Source: Limnanthes douglasii subsp. nivea
Taxonomy: Eukaryota; Streptophyta; Magnoliopsida; Brassicales; Limnanthaceae
Length of the DNA: 64,000 nt
Assembly (NCBI GenBank): GCA_036936605.1
Contig: JAUPFV010000005.1
Coordinates: forward strand, 79,558,885 to 79,622,884
Direction of reading: 5' to 3'
The translations under genes and the position numbers were made by a program. Below, in pieces: positions 1 through 9,961 of the stretch. Below the pieces are notes generated by a model, which saw only the letters and a list, made by a program, of their open reading frames with translations, had not been told where the DNA came from and searched no databases. Numbering within the stretch: position 1 is the stretch's first letter; every line of letters starts with the position of its first letter.

Positions 1-1400
1 ACTTTCTTTTGGTTATTTAAATATCTTCCTAGTTTTTTGAGTCGTGGTGGCTCTGTTGGGTGTCTCTTCGTGGGCTCGCCTCCACCATTATAGTTTTAAC
101 CTTCTCATTAATAAACTCATTACGTCCTTCCCCGTTATGAATACTATTTTGATGCATCATTTAAAGAGTAATTTGACGCACTTCATGCGTCAAAGCATGG
201 ATAATATGGTGATTAAGTACCTGAATTTTTGGGTTATTCTTTCCAATGTTGTTTTCGCGTGCTTCGGTGGCGTTGTACCACGATATGATAATGTTCAAAT
301 TTTTCTTACCCTTTCATCAATTTATCGATGCTCTTAACTCATTTCCCGTCAGCTTGAATCTTTTTTCTATTCTGGTTGGATTCGGATATGGATCTTCATA
401 TTATCGATCCCTCATCGAACACACTTTATTGGCTTCGCCCTCCGCTCATGATGTTGGTCATGTAGTTAACGGAATTCTTGTGTTGGTGAGTTACTGTCAT
501 CTTTTATTTCGGATTTTACAAGTCGGTCCCCATTTTCTCATTCTGTTGAAGATTGTGTTTTCATTATATGAGTTTAGGTTATGGACTTCTATGTCGAGTT
601 CAGCCCAATGACCAGATTTGGCATTTTGTATTGACCCCTCATCAGGTCGTTTGGTTGTAGTTGATGGGAGCGGCTACGAGGTTTTTATTTTGCATCAATT
701 CACTAAGGTGTTAGTGAACTTATTCTACAAGTCCTGATATTTGTCATTTTGCAACTCGCCATGCTCTTTCTTACGCATATTACATTTTTTATATATATAT
801 ATATATATATTTATTGATTTTCATACTTCTTAATTCTTTTTCAGTTGTTGTGCTTCATATTTTTGTCATACGAATTTGTATGATTTTGTTACCTTTTTAC
901 CATAGGAAAAGTTTTTTTATAATTTATGTATGATTCCTGTTATTTTTTAACCTAAAGAATAACTAAAATATCTTTTAAACAACTCCTTAACTTTTTAATA
1001 AAGTTTTAATGAAATTAAATCGTGACACTTATATTTTATCTACTTTTATTTTCGAGCCACATGTTTATAAGATCTCCATCGATTCAATTCTTCTATATAC
1101 ATATACATGTAAGAAAAAACAGACTAATATCCTGACTTTTTGACTGTAAAGAGGAATAAAATAGTTAAGATCTGCATTATAATTGAATTTAGTACCCTAA
1201 CGTTGAACTTTGTCTATTGGGTCTCTTCAGAGGACTAATTAGGAAGGCCCTCGCATAGAGAGGTCAATTAGTCCAAAAACCCATAGATGTCTTTGATTCT
1301 CTGGGACACTTTAAACTTTATCACCCCAAACTCAAGATTGTTGCCATCTTAGTAGAGAGAGACACATAATTAATCAAGTTAAAGTTCCTAACCAGCATAT
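1..1400. other. Unassigned intergenic stretch
   Basis: No convincing gene is visible. Bases 1-660 are less AT-rich than what follows and contain open frames on the plus strand, but their translations are merely hydrophobic and match no family I recognise. The minus strand is broken by stops. From 780 onward the DNA is AT-rich, with a short TA run at 791-811. It may be an old decayed mobile element. Confidence 0.3.
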
Positions 1401-1507
1401 TAATGAGTAGAGGTGTCTAATGGTTCAGGAACCACGGTTCAAAGCTGACAACCCGCTTAAGAACTGGCGGTCTACCTGCGAAACTGGCCCATTAGGACTG
1501 CAACCTG

Positions 1508-1660
1508 GCAGGACCGCAACCCGCCGAGACCGCAACCCGCCAGGACCGCAACCCGCCAGGACCGCATAAGGAGCAACCCGCCAGGACCGCAACCCGCCGA
1601 GACCGCAACCCGCCGAGACCGCAACCCGCCGAGACCGCAACCCGACAGGACTGCGAAACC
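1508..1660. repeat. GC-rich 16-bp subterminal tandem repeat, left array
   Basis: About eight imperfect copies of a 16-bp unit (ACCGCAACCCGCCGAG and variants) stand in otherwise AT-rich DNA. The word recurs at 4900-4970 near the other end of the same putative element, and the sequence leading into both arrays is also similar (AACCTGGCAGGACCGC). This suggests subterminal transposase-binding repeats. Confidence 0.75.
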
Positions 1661-1984
1661 ACGGTTTATTTGTAAGAAACCACGGTTTATTTGTAAAAAA
1701 CCGGCGGTTTATTGGTAAATATTATGCTGATTTTATTTATTTTATAACCAAAATGTTATATTTAAAAAATATTGAGATTGAATATTATTATAGAATTATT
1801 ATTACATTTTTGTTAATATTAATTTGTTTTGGTTATTAATATTTTAAGTGTTGTAATTATTATATAGTCTAAAATTTTAAATATTACTTATGTTATTATC
1901 ATATTTTGAATATTATTATTATTATGTTTTTATATCTAATACAAAGCAAAACTATATCTTATCATGTTAAAATATTACAAATTC

Positions 1985-2560
1985 TATGGTTATAATTTTA
2001 ATATTACATTTTGAATTTTATTATTGTGATTTGGTTTTGAATATTACAAGTGTTTGGTTTTATTTTTTAAACCAAAATCATATTTTATCATGCAAAAATA
2101 TTACAAGTTATATTGTTATAATTTTAATATTACATTTTAAATTTTATTATTGTGATTTGGTTTTAAATATTACAAGTGTTATTTACTATTTTTAAGTTAT
2201 ATTGTTATAATTTTAATATGACATTTTGAATTTTATTATTGTGATTAGGTTTTAAATATTACAAGTGTTATTTATTATTTTTAAGTTATATTGTTATAAT
2301 TTTAATATTATATTTTGAATTTTATTATTGTTATTTGGTTTTAAATATTACAAGTGTTATTTATTATTTTTAAGTTATATTGTTATAATTTTAATATTAC
2401 ATTTTGAATTTTATTATTGTGATTTGGTTTTAAATATTACAAGTGTTATTTATTATTTTTAAGTTATATTGTTGTAATTTTAAAATTACCTGTTGAATAT
2501 TATTATTGTGATTTGGTTTTAAATATTACAAATGTTATTTATTATTTTTTAAACCAAAAT
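1985..2560. repeat. AT-rich tandem repeat, unit about 90 bp
   Basis: Five to six copies of a roughly 90-bp unit containing TTATATTGTTATAATTTTAA followed by TTTTATTATTGTGATTTGG. Unit starts fall near 2105, 2195, 2285, 2376 and 2464, with a longer diverged first unit. No coding capacity. Confidence 0.8.
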
Positions 2561-2581
2561 CATATTTTATCATGGTAAAAG

Positions 2582-2705
2582 ATTACAAGTTATATTAAAA
2601 TATTTAATATTACAAATGCTAAAATATTACAAGTCATATTAAAATATTTAATATTACAAATGCTAAGATATTACAAGTTATATTAAAATATTTAATATTA
2701 CAATT
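2582..2705. repeat. 44-bp tandem repeat, about three copies
   Basis: ATTACAAGT-initiated units begin at 2582, 2626 and 2670, a constant 44-bp period. They lie just beyond the 3' end of the minus-strand ORF at 2707-3229. Confidence 0.8.
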
Positions 2706-2706
2706 G

Positions 2707-3229
2707 CTAAAATACATTTTTTAGTCTCTTGTCGCTAACCACTTTTTTAAGTCGCAAAACTTTCTCAACAGTAGCTGCAATTTGTAATGGATCTCCCAAA
2801 ACTTGTCCTCGAGTCTCACGATTAACCTTACTTAACGCAGCAGCAATCAAATCGACCATCTTCGTCTTCGTACTAAGACTTTGTTTAGGAACAACGGTCT
2901 TACTCTTAGTCTTGGTTATAGTTGGGGGTATTGACACTTCGTGTCACCTTGTCGACCATTTTAGAACTAAAATTTGGTTTGGCGGTCTTACTAACAGTCG
3001 TACGTGTAGTACTAACAAGTTTGAAGTTTCGCCTCTCCTTATTAGAAATTTTCAAACTAAAATTTTGTTTGAGAGTCTTACTCATATTCGTAGGTTCAGT
3101 AGCACATTTGATGCGTCGTGTGATCGGATCCCTCTCGGGTGGAGGAGACATCATAAAAGAAGAAAATTCCGAAAAATCAGTTTTCGGAGTTGCTTGTCCT
3201 AACCTGTTGTTGAAGCCACAAGACGGCAT
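2707..3229 (-). pseudogene. Small unknown basic protein gene, one frameshift
   Basis: The minus strand encodes about 107 residues from 3229. It continues in another frame from about 2937 to 2707 (about 76 residues), and the two frames overlap at a run of five C (minus strand) near 2925, so a single indel would join them. The product is rich in Ser, Thr and Lys with repeated SKTxKxNFS-like blocks and a helical-looking C-terminus (DPLQIAATVEKVLRLKK). Upstream on this strand is a perfect TATATATA box near 3437-3444, about 210 bp before the start. I do not recognise the family. It could be a captured host fragment or an element-specific ORF. Confidence 0.4.
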
Positions 3230-3426
3230 TGGAAATAGGAAATGAGAACAAATAATAACTAATACAAACTAATAACAATTTTTTTTCGAAAAAAAAATCT
3301 AACTATTTCGAAAACAGAAGTACGATATGTAAAATACAAAAGTTAAGCTTAATAACAAAATCTAGAACAAGTTGAGAGATTTAGAGAGTTTATAGTAGAT
3401 TTAGAGAGTGTGTGAGGTTGGAGTTG

Positions 3427-3452
3427 GGGTCTCCTCTATATATAGGGGAGAC
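3427..3452. promoter_or_regulatory. TATA box inside a small palindrome
   Basis: GGGTCTCC and GGAGACCC face each other around TATATATA, so a TATA box is readable on both strands. On the minus strand it lies correctly placed for the ORF starting at 3229. Confidence 0.45.
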
Positions 3453-3484
3453 CCATATTTTTTTTTTTTGAAAAAACCGATTTT

Positions 3485-3790
3485 TTTTTTCGTCCGGACC
3501 ATCCGGATGGGCGTCCGGATGGTCCGGGCAGACGGTCCGGGGCATCCGGACGGTTTCGCCCGGACGCCCGGACAGGAAAATCGGACCATCCGGATATCGA
3601 TCCGGATGGTCCGGTTGGAACCGGGGCATCCGGACGGTTCGCCCGGATGCCCCGGATGACCAACGGCTAGTTCAAACGAACTAGCCGTTGGATGAACCGG
3701 GGCATCCGGACGGTGCATCCGGATGCCCCGGTTCATCCAACGGCTAGTTCGTTTGAACTAGCCGTTCGCGCGGACCATCCGGATGGTCCG
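3485..3790. repeat. GC-rich nested inverted repeats of a CCGGATG word
   Basis: About 300 bp built from CATCCGGA, CCGGATGG and GGTCCGG words in both orientations, forming overlapping small palindromes, in an AT-rich neighbourhood. It contains the perfect hairpin at 3662-3766. Dense CG and CCG sites would make it a strong target for CG and CHG methylation. Confidence 0.8.
3662..3766. repeat. Perfect 49-bp inverted repeat with 7-nt loop
   Basis: Bases 3662-3710 are the exact reverse complement of 3718-3766, with CGGTGCA between. Each arm contains a smaller palindrome around AACGGCTAGTTC. No mismatch was seen in 49 pairs, which points to recent formation or maintained pairing. Confidence 0.9.
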
Positions 3791-3795
3791 CTTGA

Positions 3796-3815
3796 TGACG
3801 TCACGGATGACGTCA
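3796..3815. promoter_or_regulatory. Two TGACGTCA (CRE/TGA bZIP-type) palindromes
   Basis: TGACGTCA occurs at 3796-3803 and 3808-3815, 12 bp apart. This octamer is the classical binding site of plant TGA/CRE-type bZIP factors. They lie upstream, on the minus strand, of the TATA box near 3440. Confidence 0.4.
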
Positions 3816-3829
3816 GCAATCTGTGACTG

Positions 3830-4740
3830 ATTTTTTTAAAAAAATATATATTTTTTTTATAAAAAATTTAATTTTTTTTAAAATGTAAGCATTTTAAACT
3901 ATTAAAAATAATCAAAACTTTATATATAGGATTTCGCGCACTAATATTTTAAAAAAAAAATTAAAAAAATTATTTAAATAGGAAATTCGAACTATTATAT
4001 TAAAAAAAATAAAAATCTATAAATAAATTTTTCGAACTATTAGTTTTTAAATAATTTTAGTACTTTTATGAAAAAAATATATATTAAATTCTCTAGATTA
4101 ATGAAAGAAATTTTATATTATAAACCCTTCTTTTTTTTCTAGTTTATTGAAATAAATTTTATATTATTAGCAAGTTAATTTGGAACATAATAGATAGTTT
4201 ATATTGTTGTTGATGTTAATCTCCTAAATAAATATATTTAATTAATTATATTTAATTATGCCATCATAATATAATTTCTTTTTAGGAACCAAATTACAGA
4301 TAGTTAATTGAAACACATTTGGTATTTTTGAATTTATTTCACAATCAAATTACATGTGTTTATGCAATTGGAACATAATCCAAATTTATACAATTTTTAA
4401 AACTTTAAATTTATACTTCAAAAATTAAATACTTCAAATATTAAATTTATACTTCAAATGTTGTAAATTTGTAATCAAAATACAATTAGATGTACTTATT
4501 TTATTTAATATCTACATAATATTAAATAAAATATCTTAAATACATAAATATAATTAGAAAAGAAAACGTATCAAAATCAAATTACAATTATTTTTTAAGA
4601 ATGTAATTGATGATTATAAAATTTCGATTAAAATGATAACATATTTAAATTAAAATACATGAAATAGAATAATTAACTCAATTATTGAAATTAGATTCAA
4701 TTAAACACTTACAAATTAATTTTAAATAACATTATAATAT
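3830..4740. other. AT-rich interior with no gene
   Basis: Very AT-rich DNA between the GC-rich hairpin block and the right subterminal array of the hAT-like element. No ORF of note and no tandem array was seen. Confidence 0.6.
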
Positions 4741-4899
4741 ATTCTGATAAACGGTTCTTAAATGGTTAAATGGTTTTGCTGATGGTTTGAACTGAAAAAC
4801 GGCTCTTAATTGATTCGTCTGGCGGTTTTAACTGGCGGTTTAACTGTGAAACTGGTCCATTACGACTGCAACCTGGCAGGACCGCCAGACCGTCAGGAC

Positions 4900-4970
4900 C
4901 GCATAAGAGCAACCCGCCGAGACCGCAACCCGCCGAGACCGCAACCCGCCGAGACCGCAACCCGTGGTTC
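4900..4970. repeat. GC-rich 16-bp subterminal repeat, right array
   Basis: About four copies of the same ACCGCAACCCGCCGAG unit as at 1508-1660, preceded by the matching AACCTGGCAGGACCGCC. Same orientation as the left array. Confidence 0.7.
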
Positions 4971-5023
4971 AGACTTAAACGGTGCGGGTTGGTGCTGGTT
5001 CAAACCGTTTGACATAATGAGTA

Positions 5024-5915
5024 CTATATTTCGAAAGAAGTGCCAAAGTGTGCAGAATTATATAAATAGACCCTTGATACAGTTTGTTTGTATTAAATAT
5101 TAAAAAGACCCACATAAAAAGTTTAAAGAAAATTCGATGACAGAAAAATTAAAATAACGGTTTTGTAGTTCGCGTGTAAAGGAATTTTACTAACAATGTA
5201 TTTTTATATTATACTGATTCTTTACCTCTTATAATTATAATTATAATATAAATATGAATATAATCCAAGCTTACAAATGTTCGGTCAATTTTTCTAACTA
5301 AATTTATAGTGGTTAGAGCGTGTGGTTTATACGTTTCACTATTATTTTCAAGTTAGATTTAAAAAAATGAATATTTTGTGTATAATTTTTTTAATAGTAC
5401 GAAATTTAGTTTTTTTTTTTTTTAAATTATTCTGTTAGGAATATTCAATATACATATAAGAAAGTTTTATCAATTGGTAATAGTCGCTTATATGATAAAA
5501 ATTAATGATATGATAAATTACTGTATGAGCAATTTAGTCTGTCAATTTTGTTGGAGGATGACATGTTTGCTAAAGGTTTTGTCTCAAACATATTGGTTCG
5601 TTTTGTGTATGAAAAAAATCTTGTTCGGACGATTCGATAATAGCTTCATTTGAGAGAGGACGACTGATATCCAATTAATCACTACGTGTTAAGTGGTATC
5701 CAGAGCTGAGATAGCTTGGCTATGAGGTAAATCTGACACAAATCAATGTTAGGAAAATGAAACAACTCACACAACTTTTCTTTTAGACTAAAATGTGATA
5801 AAATAAGGAATTCGTTCAACAAAATGTACATATCTAGTCACATAAACTTTCTTGTGTTTGAAAATAATCAATAAATATGCACTTAACATCTCGATGATCA
5901 AGTTTGACATGGTAA
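5024..5915. other. AT-rich stretch, no gene
   Basis: No gene seen. GTGGTATCCAGAGCTGAG at about 5690 resembles the tRNA-Met primer-binding site of plant retrotransposons with one extra C. It may mark a decayed LTR boundary. Confidence 0.4.
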
Positions 5916-6596
5916 TGTAGGGGATATTGGCTCAGTATATTCCGCCTTTGTATATAAGTAAGAATACCCTGATCTCCACACTGGTGTGATATTGTCCGCT
6001 TTGGACCCACTGGCCCGCACGGCTTTGCTTTTGGTCCACTTCCAAAAGGCCTCATACTAATGGAGTTGTATTCTTAACTTATATACTGATTTTTCTTCCC
6101 ATGTTTAACCGATGTGGGATGTGGGACTTTTGGTCGCACCTAACAATCCTCCTCTCGGACAAAGTACCACTCTAACCTCCTCTCAATTGACTTTCATCCG
6201 CCTACTCTAGTCAGGTGAAGAGAAACCTGCACTCTAAAGCTTTAGGGCGGATCTATCTGCTCACTATCAGATGACACTGTGCCGCTCCTTGATCAAGCCA
6301 CCTGCTTGATGAGCTATCAGGCACTCCATCTTTTTAGATGAATCTGCGCCGCTCATTTATCAAGCCACCTGCTTGATGAGCCGTGACACTCCATATTTAG
6401 ATGAATCTGCGCCGCTCCTTTATCAAGCCACCTGCTTGATGAGCCGTGGCGCTCCATCTATCCAGCAGATCATTCACCTTGAGTATGGCTCTCGGCTTCT
6501 GGTATGATGTTCGCAGAATTTCACCAACATCACAACCCACCACATCGCGTTCCGTCTGGGCCTGGTGCTCTGATACCATTTGTAGGGAATATTGGG
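5916..6596 (-). mobile_element. TRIM-like miniature LTR retrotransposon, 5' LTR truncated
   Basis: Read on the minus strand. A tRNA-Met-type primer-binding site (TGGTATCAGAGC) is at 6567-6578, directly after a stub of LTR ending in CCTACA at 6581. The internal region is about 420 bp, followed by a purine-rich GAGAGGAGGAT tract at about 6146-6157 and a 230-bp 3' LTR (5916-6145) starting TGTTAGG and ending CCCTACA. The 3' LTR holds the CCCACATC..CACATCGG and TATATAAG motifs typical of such elements. Only about 20 bp of 5' LTR survive before the sequence becomes Copia integrase. No coding capacity, as expected for a TRIM. Confidence 0.7.
6268..6460. repeat. Triplicated about 65-bp block inside the TRIM-like element
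   Basis: Three imperfect copies of a block containing GCCGCTC, ATCAAGCCACCTGCTTGATG and a CACTCCAT-like end. Within each copy CATCAAGCAGGTGGCTTGAT forms a small hairpin. Confidence 0.75.
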
Positions 6597-7240
6597 TCAT
6601 GCACAAAATAAGTGCATCCAAAATATTTGCAATGCGATAAATCGGGTACTTTGTCATACAATATTTCAAAAGGACATTTAATCTAGCACTCGACTGTGTA
6701 AACGATTCACAAGGTAAGTTGTAATAAAGACACCATAAAACCAAAAATATTTAGGGACATTCATAAAAAAACGTATGGCTCGGGTTATTTAAAGTAAATC
6801 ATGATTTTTTTACGTTTAGAACTTCCATTTGGTGAAATGTACTAACACAACTAGTCTGATGCAATATATCATTAGAAATAAGATAGTTTGTCATACCATG
6901 AAAAATATGCCATTACGAGATCAAAGAATTTTAATATGATCTAATAAGTGGGTATTAACTAGCGTATGACCACTTTTATTTCAATAAGTACCCTCAAGTA
7001 ACTATAGAGAAATCATCAATAAAGGTTACAAAATATTTCATAAAGAGAAGATAAAAAAGTTCCTTAAACATCTCAATGTATTTCAAATATTTCAGTAGTA
7101 AACCTAGAAGACTTTAGAAAAATGGTAGATGTCACAATCAAGATTTTATTTTGCCCTGATTTATTTTGCTAAAAATATAATTCAGATGTGCAAAAGATGG
7201 TGCCATAAATGATGCTCAATAATTACAAAAGAAACAACCT
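6590..7240 (-). pseudogene. Ty1/Copia integrase remnant
   Basis: Translating the minus strand across frameshifts gives the Copia order. First LWHH-LAHLN (gag pre-integrase zinc region, near 7220). Then YFVTFIDDFS with TWGYLL (integrase core, near 7060-7020). Then a decayed Q/E-N-G-type segment with the first bases of a GRN- or ERK-like block lost. Finally MNVPKYFW and YLVNRLHSRVLDLN (integrase C-terminal part, near 6760-6680). Stops and frame changes are frequent. It is cut at its 3' side exactly where the TRIM-like 5' LTR stub begins, so the two elements are nested or recombined. Confidence 0.75.
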
Positions 7241-7340
7241 AAAATCCCAATAGTAAGCTGAGAATTAAGGCAAAATATTAGAGTCCATGAAAATAAAAAC
7301 CTTCACAAATCATCACCTTCGTGAAGAGGTCTTGAAAGAT

Positions 7341-8522
7341 AAATTTTCATAGAGTATATATAACTTCATAATTGATAAGGATGCTAGTTAACATACGTAA
7401 TATCACACATTATAGTATCTGAAACAAGCTTAATTTTTCCTTTATCTTTTATAGGAACATCTTTCATTTACTATATAGACAAAGAAAATGGTAGAAAGAA
7501 TAAAAGTTAAATAATAGGTTTGATGAGGGTAGAATTTATTCGACCCGCGAGTCAAGCTAGTGGACTAATTATCTACGTTATCAGCCTAACATGCCCAACA
7601 AGCTAAAATACCTAATAGGCCCAACAAGCCAACAGGCCCAGCAGGCCCAACATGCCCAACATGCCAATAGGCCCAAACAGGCCAATTTTTGCTGCTATAT
7701 AAGGCAGTTCATATTTTTTTGGTGAAGAGGAGGACGATTTTGGGGCGTTGACTCTAAGGTTTTCGATGGACACTTCTCGTTTATTTTTTTTAACTTATCA
7801 AGGTTAATTTATTTGATATATGATATGTGGTACCATAATCAATAACACATATATAATGTAGACTATCAATCTCTACTTTATTCAAAATGAAATATGAATA
7901 CATTGGCTACTCTTAGAATTTGCATGAGCTAAAATTTTCATAGAGTAAATATAACTTCATAATTGATAAGGATTTTAGTTAACATACGTAATATCAGACT
8001 TTATAGTATCTCAAACAAGCTTAATTTTTCCTTTATCTTTTATAGGAACATCTTCCATTTACTATATAGACAAAGAAAATGGTAGAAAGAATAAAAGTTA
8101 AATAATAGGTTTGATGAGGGTAGAATTTATTCGACCCGTGAGTCAAACTAGTGGACTAATTATCTACGCTATCAGCCTAACATGCCCAACAAGCTAAAAT
8201 ACTTAATAAGCCCAACAAGCCAACATGCCCAACAGGTCCAACAGGCCCAACATGCCAATAGGCCCAAACAGGCCAATTTTTGCAGCTATATAAGACAGTT
8301 TATATTTTTTGGTGAAAAGGAGGACAATTTTAGGGCACTGACTCTAAGGTTTTCGATGGACGCTTCTCGTTCATTTTTTTAACTTATTAAGGTTAATTTA
8401 TTTGATATGATATATGGTACCATAATCAATAACACATATATAATGTAGACTATCAATCTCTAATTCATTCAAAATGAAATATGAATACATTGGCTACTCT
8501 TAGAATTTGCATGAGCTAAAAT
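7341..8522. repeat. 591-bp direct tandem duplication
   Basis: 7341-7931 and 7932-8522 are near-identical, with point differences and small indels. Each copy holds a run of GGCCCAACA/AGCCCAACA words, then GCTATATAA(G)GC, a good TATA box, then a GC-richer leader-like stretch. This looks like a duplicated promoter or LTR segment, but I see no matching internal region or primer-binding site. Confidence 0.8.
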
Positions 8523-9165
8523 GCCAACAAAGTGACTAAGAAATGTAGTTGGTTGATATTTTCTTTGATTAAAGACTCATCGTTCGACTACCTCTTGACT
8601 ATATTTGTATTGTTAATAATTTTTGTAATTATTAAGTAAAGTTTTAGAATTATTGGCAAAATATTCAGAGGAATGTGTAGTCAATTGAGTCTTATAATCA
8701 GGGATTCATTTTTAGTACCCTTCTCTTTTGATCTTTTGGTAATTTAGATTTCTATTAAGGGTGAAAAATCCAACAACGATTATTCAAGTTTTTGATATAA
8801 TGACAATGATGACATTTAAGTTCAGGGTGTTTTCTTTTGTAAGATATTTATTCAGTCTTGTTAGGATCTTCAAGTTGTTTATTAATCTTTAAAATAATTT
8901 TTGGTTAATCGTTGAACAACCCAGCAAAGTATCATATTTCTCATTTTCTTTATCGTTTACTAACTAGACCAATCATTTAAAAAAATTGAACTTTCTTTGG
9001 TTGGTCATGAGCCGGAGTATTAATATATTTTTCATTACCATGAACCTTGAAATTGTAGTTCTCACACTGATAGCCAATCAAAGTTGTGTAAAGTTTCTCA
9101 ATAATACAATATCTTCGGTTCTTCAACTCGTGCTTGTAATCCAATGGTGCAACCGGAACCTCTGT
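8523..9165. other. Intergenic stretch, no gene
   Basis: AT-rich single-copy-looking DNA between the tandem duplication and element A. No ORF with recognisable similarity. Confidence 0.5.
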
Positions 9166-9170
9166 GTTGG

Positions 9171-9451
9171 TGTGAATTTAAGTTGTAAAGAGAGAATTAA
9201 GAACAAAGAGTCTTCAAAGAGAATTTTTAGAAGTGTTCAGTGCCTCTGAATATTTCATAAGTCAAAATAACCTTTTCAGCCTCCTTAAATAGGCAGGGTG
9301 AATTAGTTAGGAAAACGGTTACATATTAATATATTTACAATCTAACCCCTAGGTTTCTACTAAAGCGTAATTAAATCCTATAATTACAGAATTTGTCATT
9401 TTAGCCCTTATTAATTACACTCAAGTCCCTAAGGAATATCTTTCCTTATCA
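9171..9451 (-). repeat. Element A 3' LTR (281 bp)
   Basis: Identical by eye to 19187-19467 at an offset of 10,016. Minus-strand TATA-like CCTATTTAAGG lies at about 9284-9294, giving a short R-U5 of roughly 85 bp. The preceding polypurine tract on the minus strand reads CTAGGGGGACTAC. Confidence 0.85.
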
Positions 9452-9766
9452 GTAGTCCCCCTAGTTCTTATATAGACATTTATAAGAACTATTGGCTCAT
9501 CGGATTCTTCCTCGGATCAACACTATTTTTATCGCTTCTCTTCGAATTTTCAAGCATTGTGGTATAGCTTTACTTCTTCTTCGAATATTATCACTTCAAA
9601 CATAGTTTAATGACACTTCGAAGTCTCTGACCCCTGCCTAAGAGATTGATTAGACACCTAGCAGTAGACCTGCAACACTGCATATTTCCTTTTCGTTTCA
9701 TATTCCAACCAATGAAAACAACTTACTTGCCCTACTTCTTTACATTCTCAACGTCACTCTTTACTC

Positions 9767-9774
9767 TATAAATA
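9767..9774 (+). promoter_or_regulatory. TATA box of the reverse-strand gene of element A
   Basis: TATAAATA lies about 190 bp before the first ATG of the plus-strand gene (9962). The leader between them is pyrimidine-rich, with four near-repeats of TCTTCAACCTGTTCATCTTC. The same box is present in the second unit at 9783 + 10,000, so both copies have the promoter. Confidence 0.6.
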
Positions 9775-9961
9775 CCCAGTTACTCATTCATTCAGAACTT
9801 TTAGAGAAATCACCCTTGAAACATCTCCAGACTGTTCTTCATCTTCAACCTTCTCATCTCCAACCTGTTCACCTTCAACCTGTTCATCTTCTTTTGTTTA
9901 TCTTCAACCTGTTCATCTTCTCTTGTCTTACCAAGCAACCTCTCCTACCAAAAACCATTGT

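Larger units (their letters stand above)
1410..5014. mobile_element. Probable non-autonomous hAT-like DNA transposon (3.6 kb)
   Basis: The segment is bounded by the same 9-bp word, TAATGAGTA, at 1401-1409 and 5015-5023, which is close to the 8-bp duplication of hAT elements. The left end reads GAGGTGTCTAATGGTT. The right end read inwards is TGTCAAACGGTT, matching 10 of 12 bases of TGTCTAATGGTT. Both ends carry GC-rich subterminal arrays of a 16-bp word related to ACCGCAACCCGCC, as many plant hAT families do. The arrays run in the same orientation rather than inverted, and the right terminus seems to lack the first 4-5 bases, so two separate elements remain possible. No hAT transposase is visible. 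Confidence 0.45.

Noticed and set aside
246..611. Plus-strand ORF of 121 residues near the left edge
   Set aside because: Hydrophobic but patternless translation, no homologue recognised, no promoter or splice context.
3390..3736. ORFs of either strand in the GC-rich palindromes
   Set aside because: Repetitive Pro/Asp/Gly/Arg translations produced by the CCGGATG words in every frame.
3662..3766. CRISPR-like or bacterial terminator interpretation of the hairpin
   Set aside because: The window is plant nuclear DNA and there is no spacer-repeat structure; no CRISPR array, operon or Shine-Dalgarno context anywhere.
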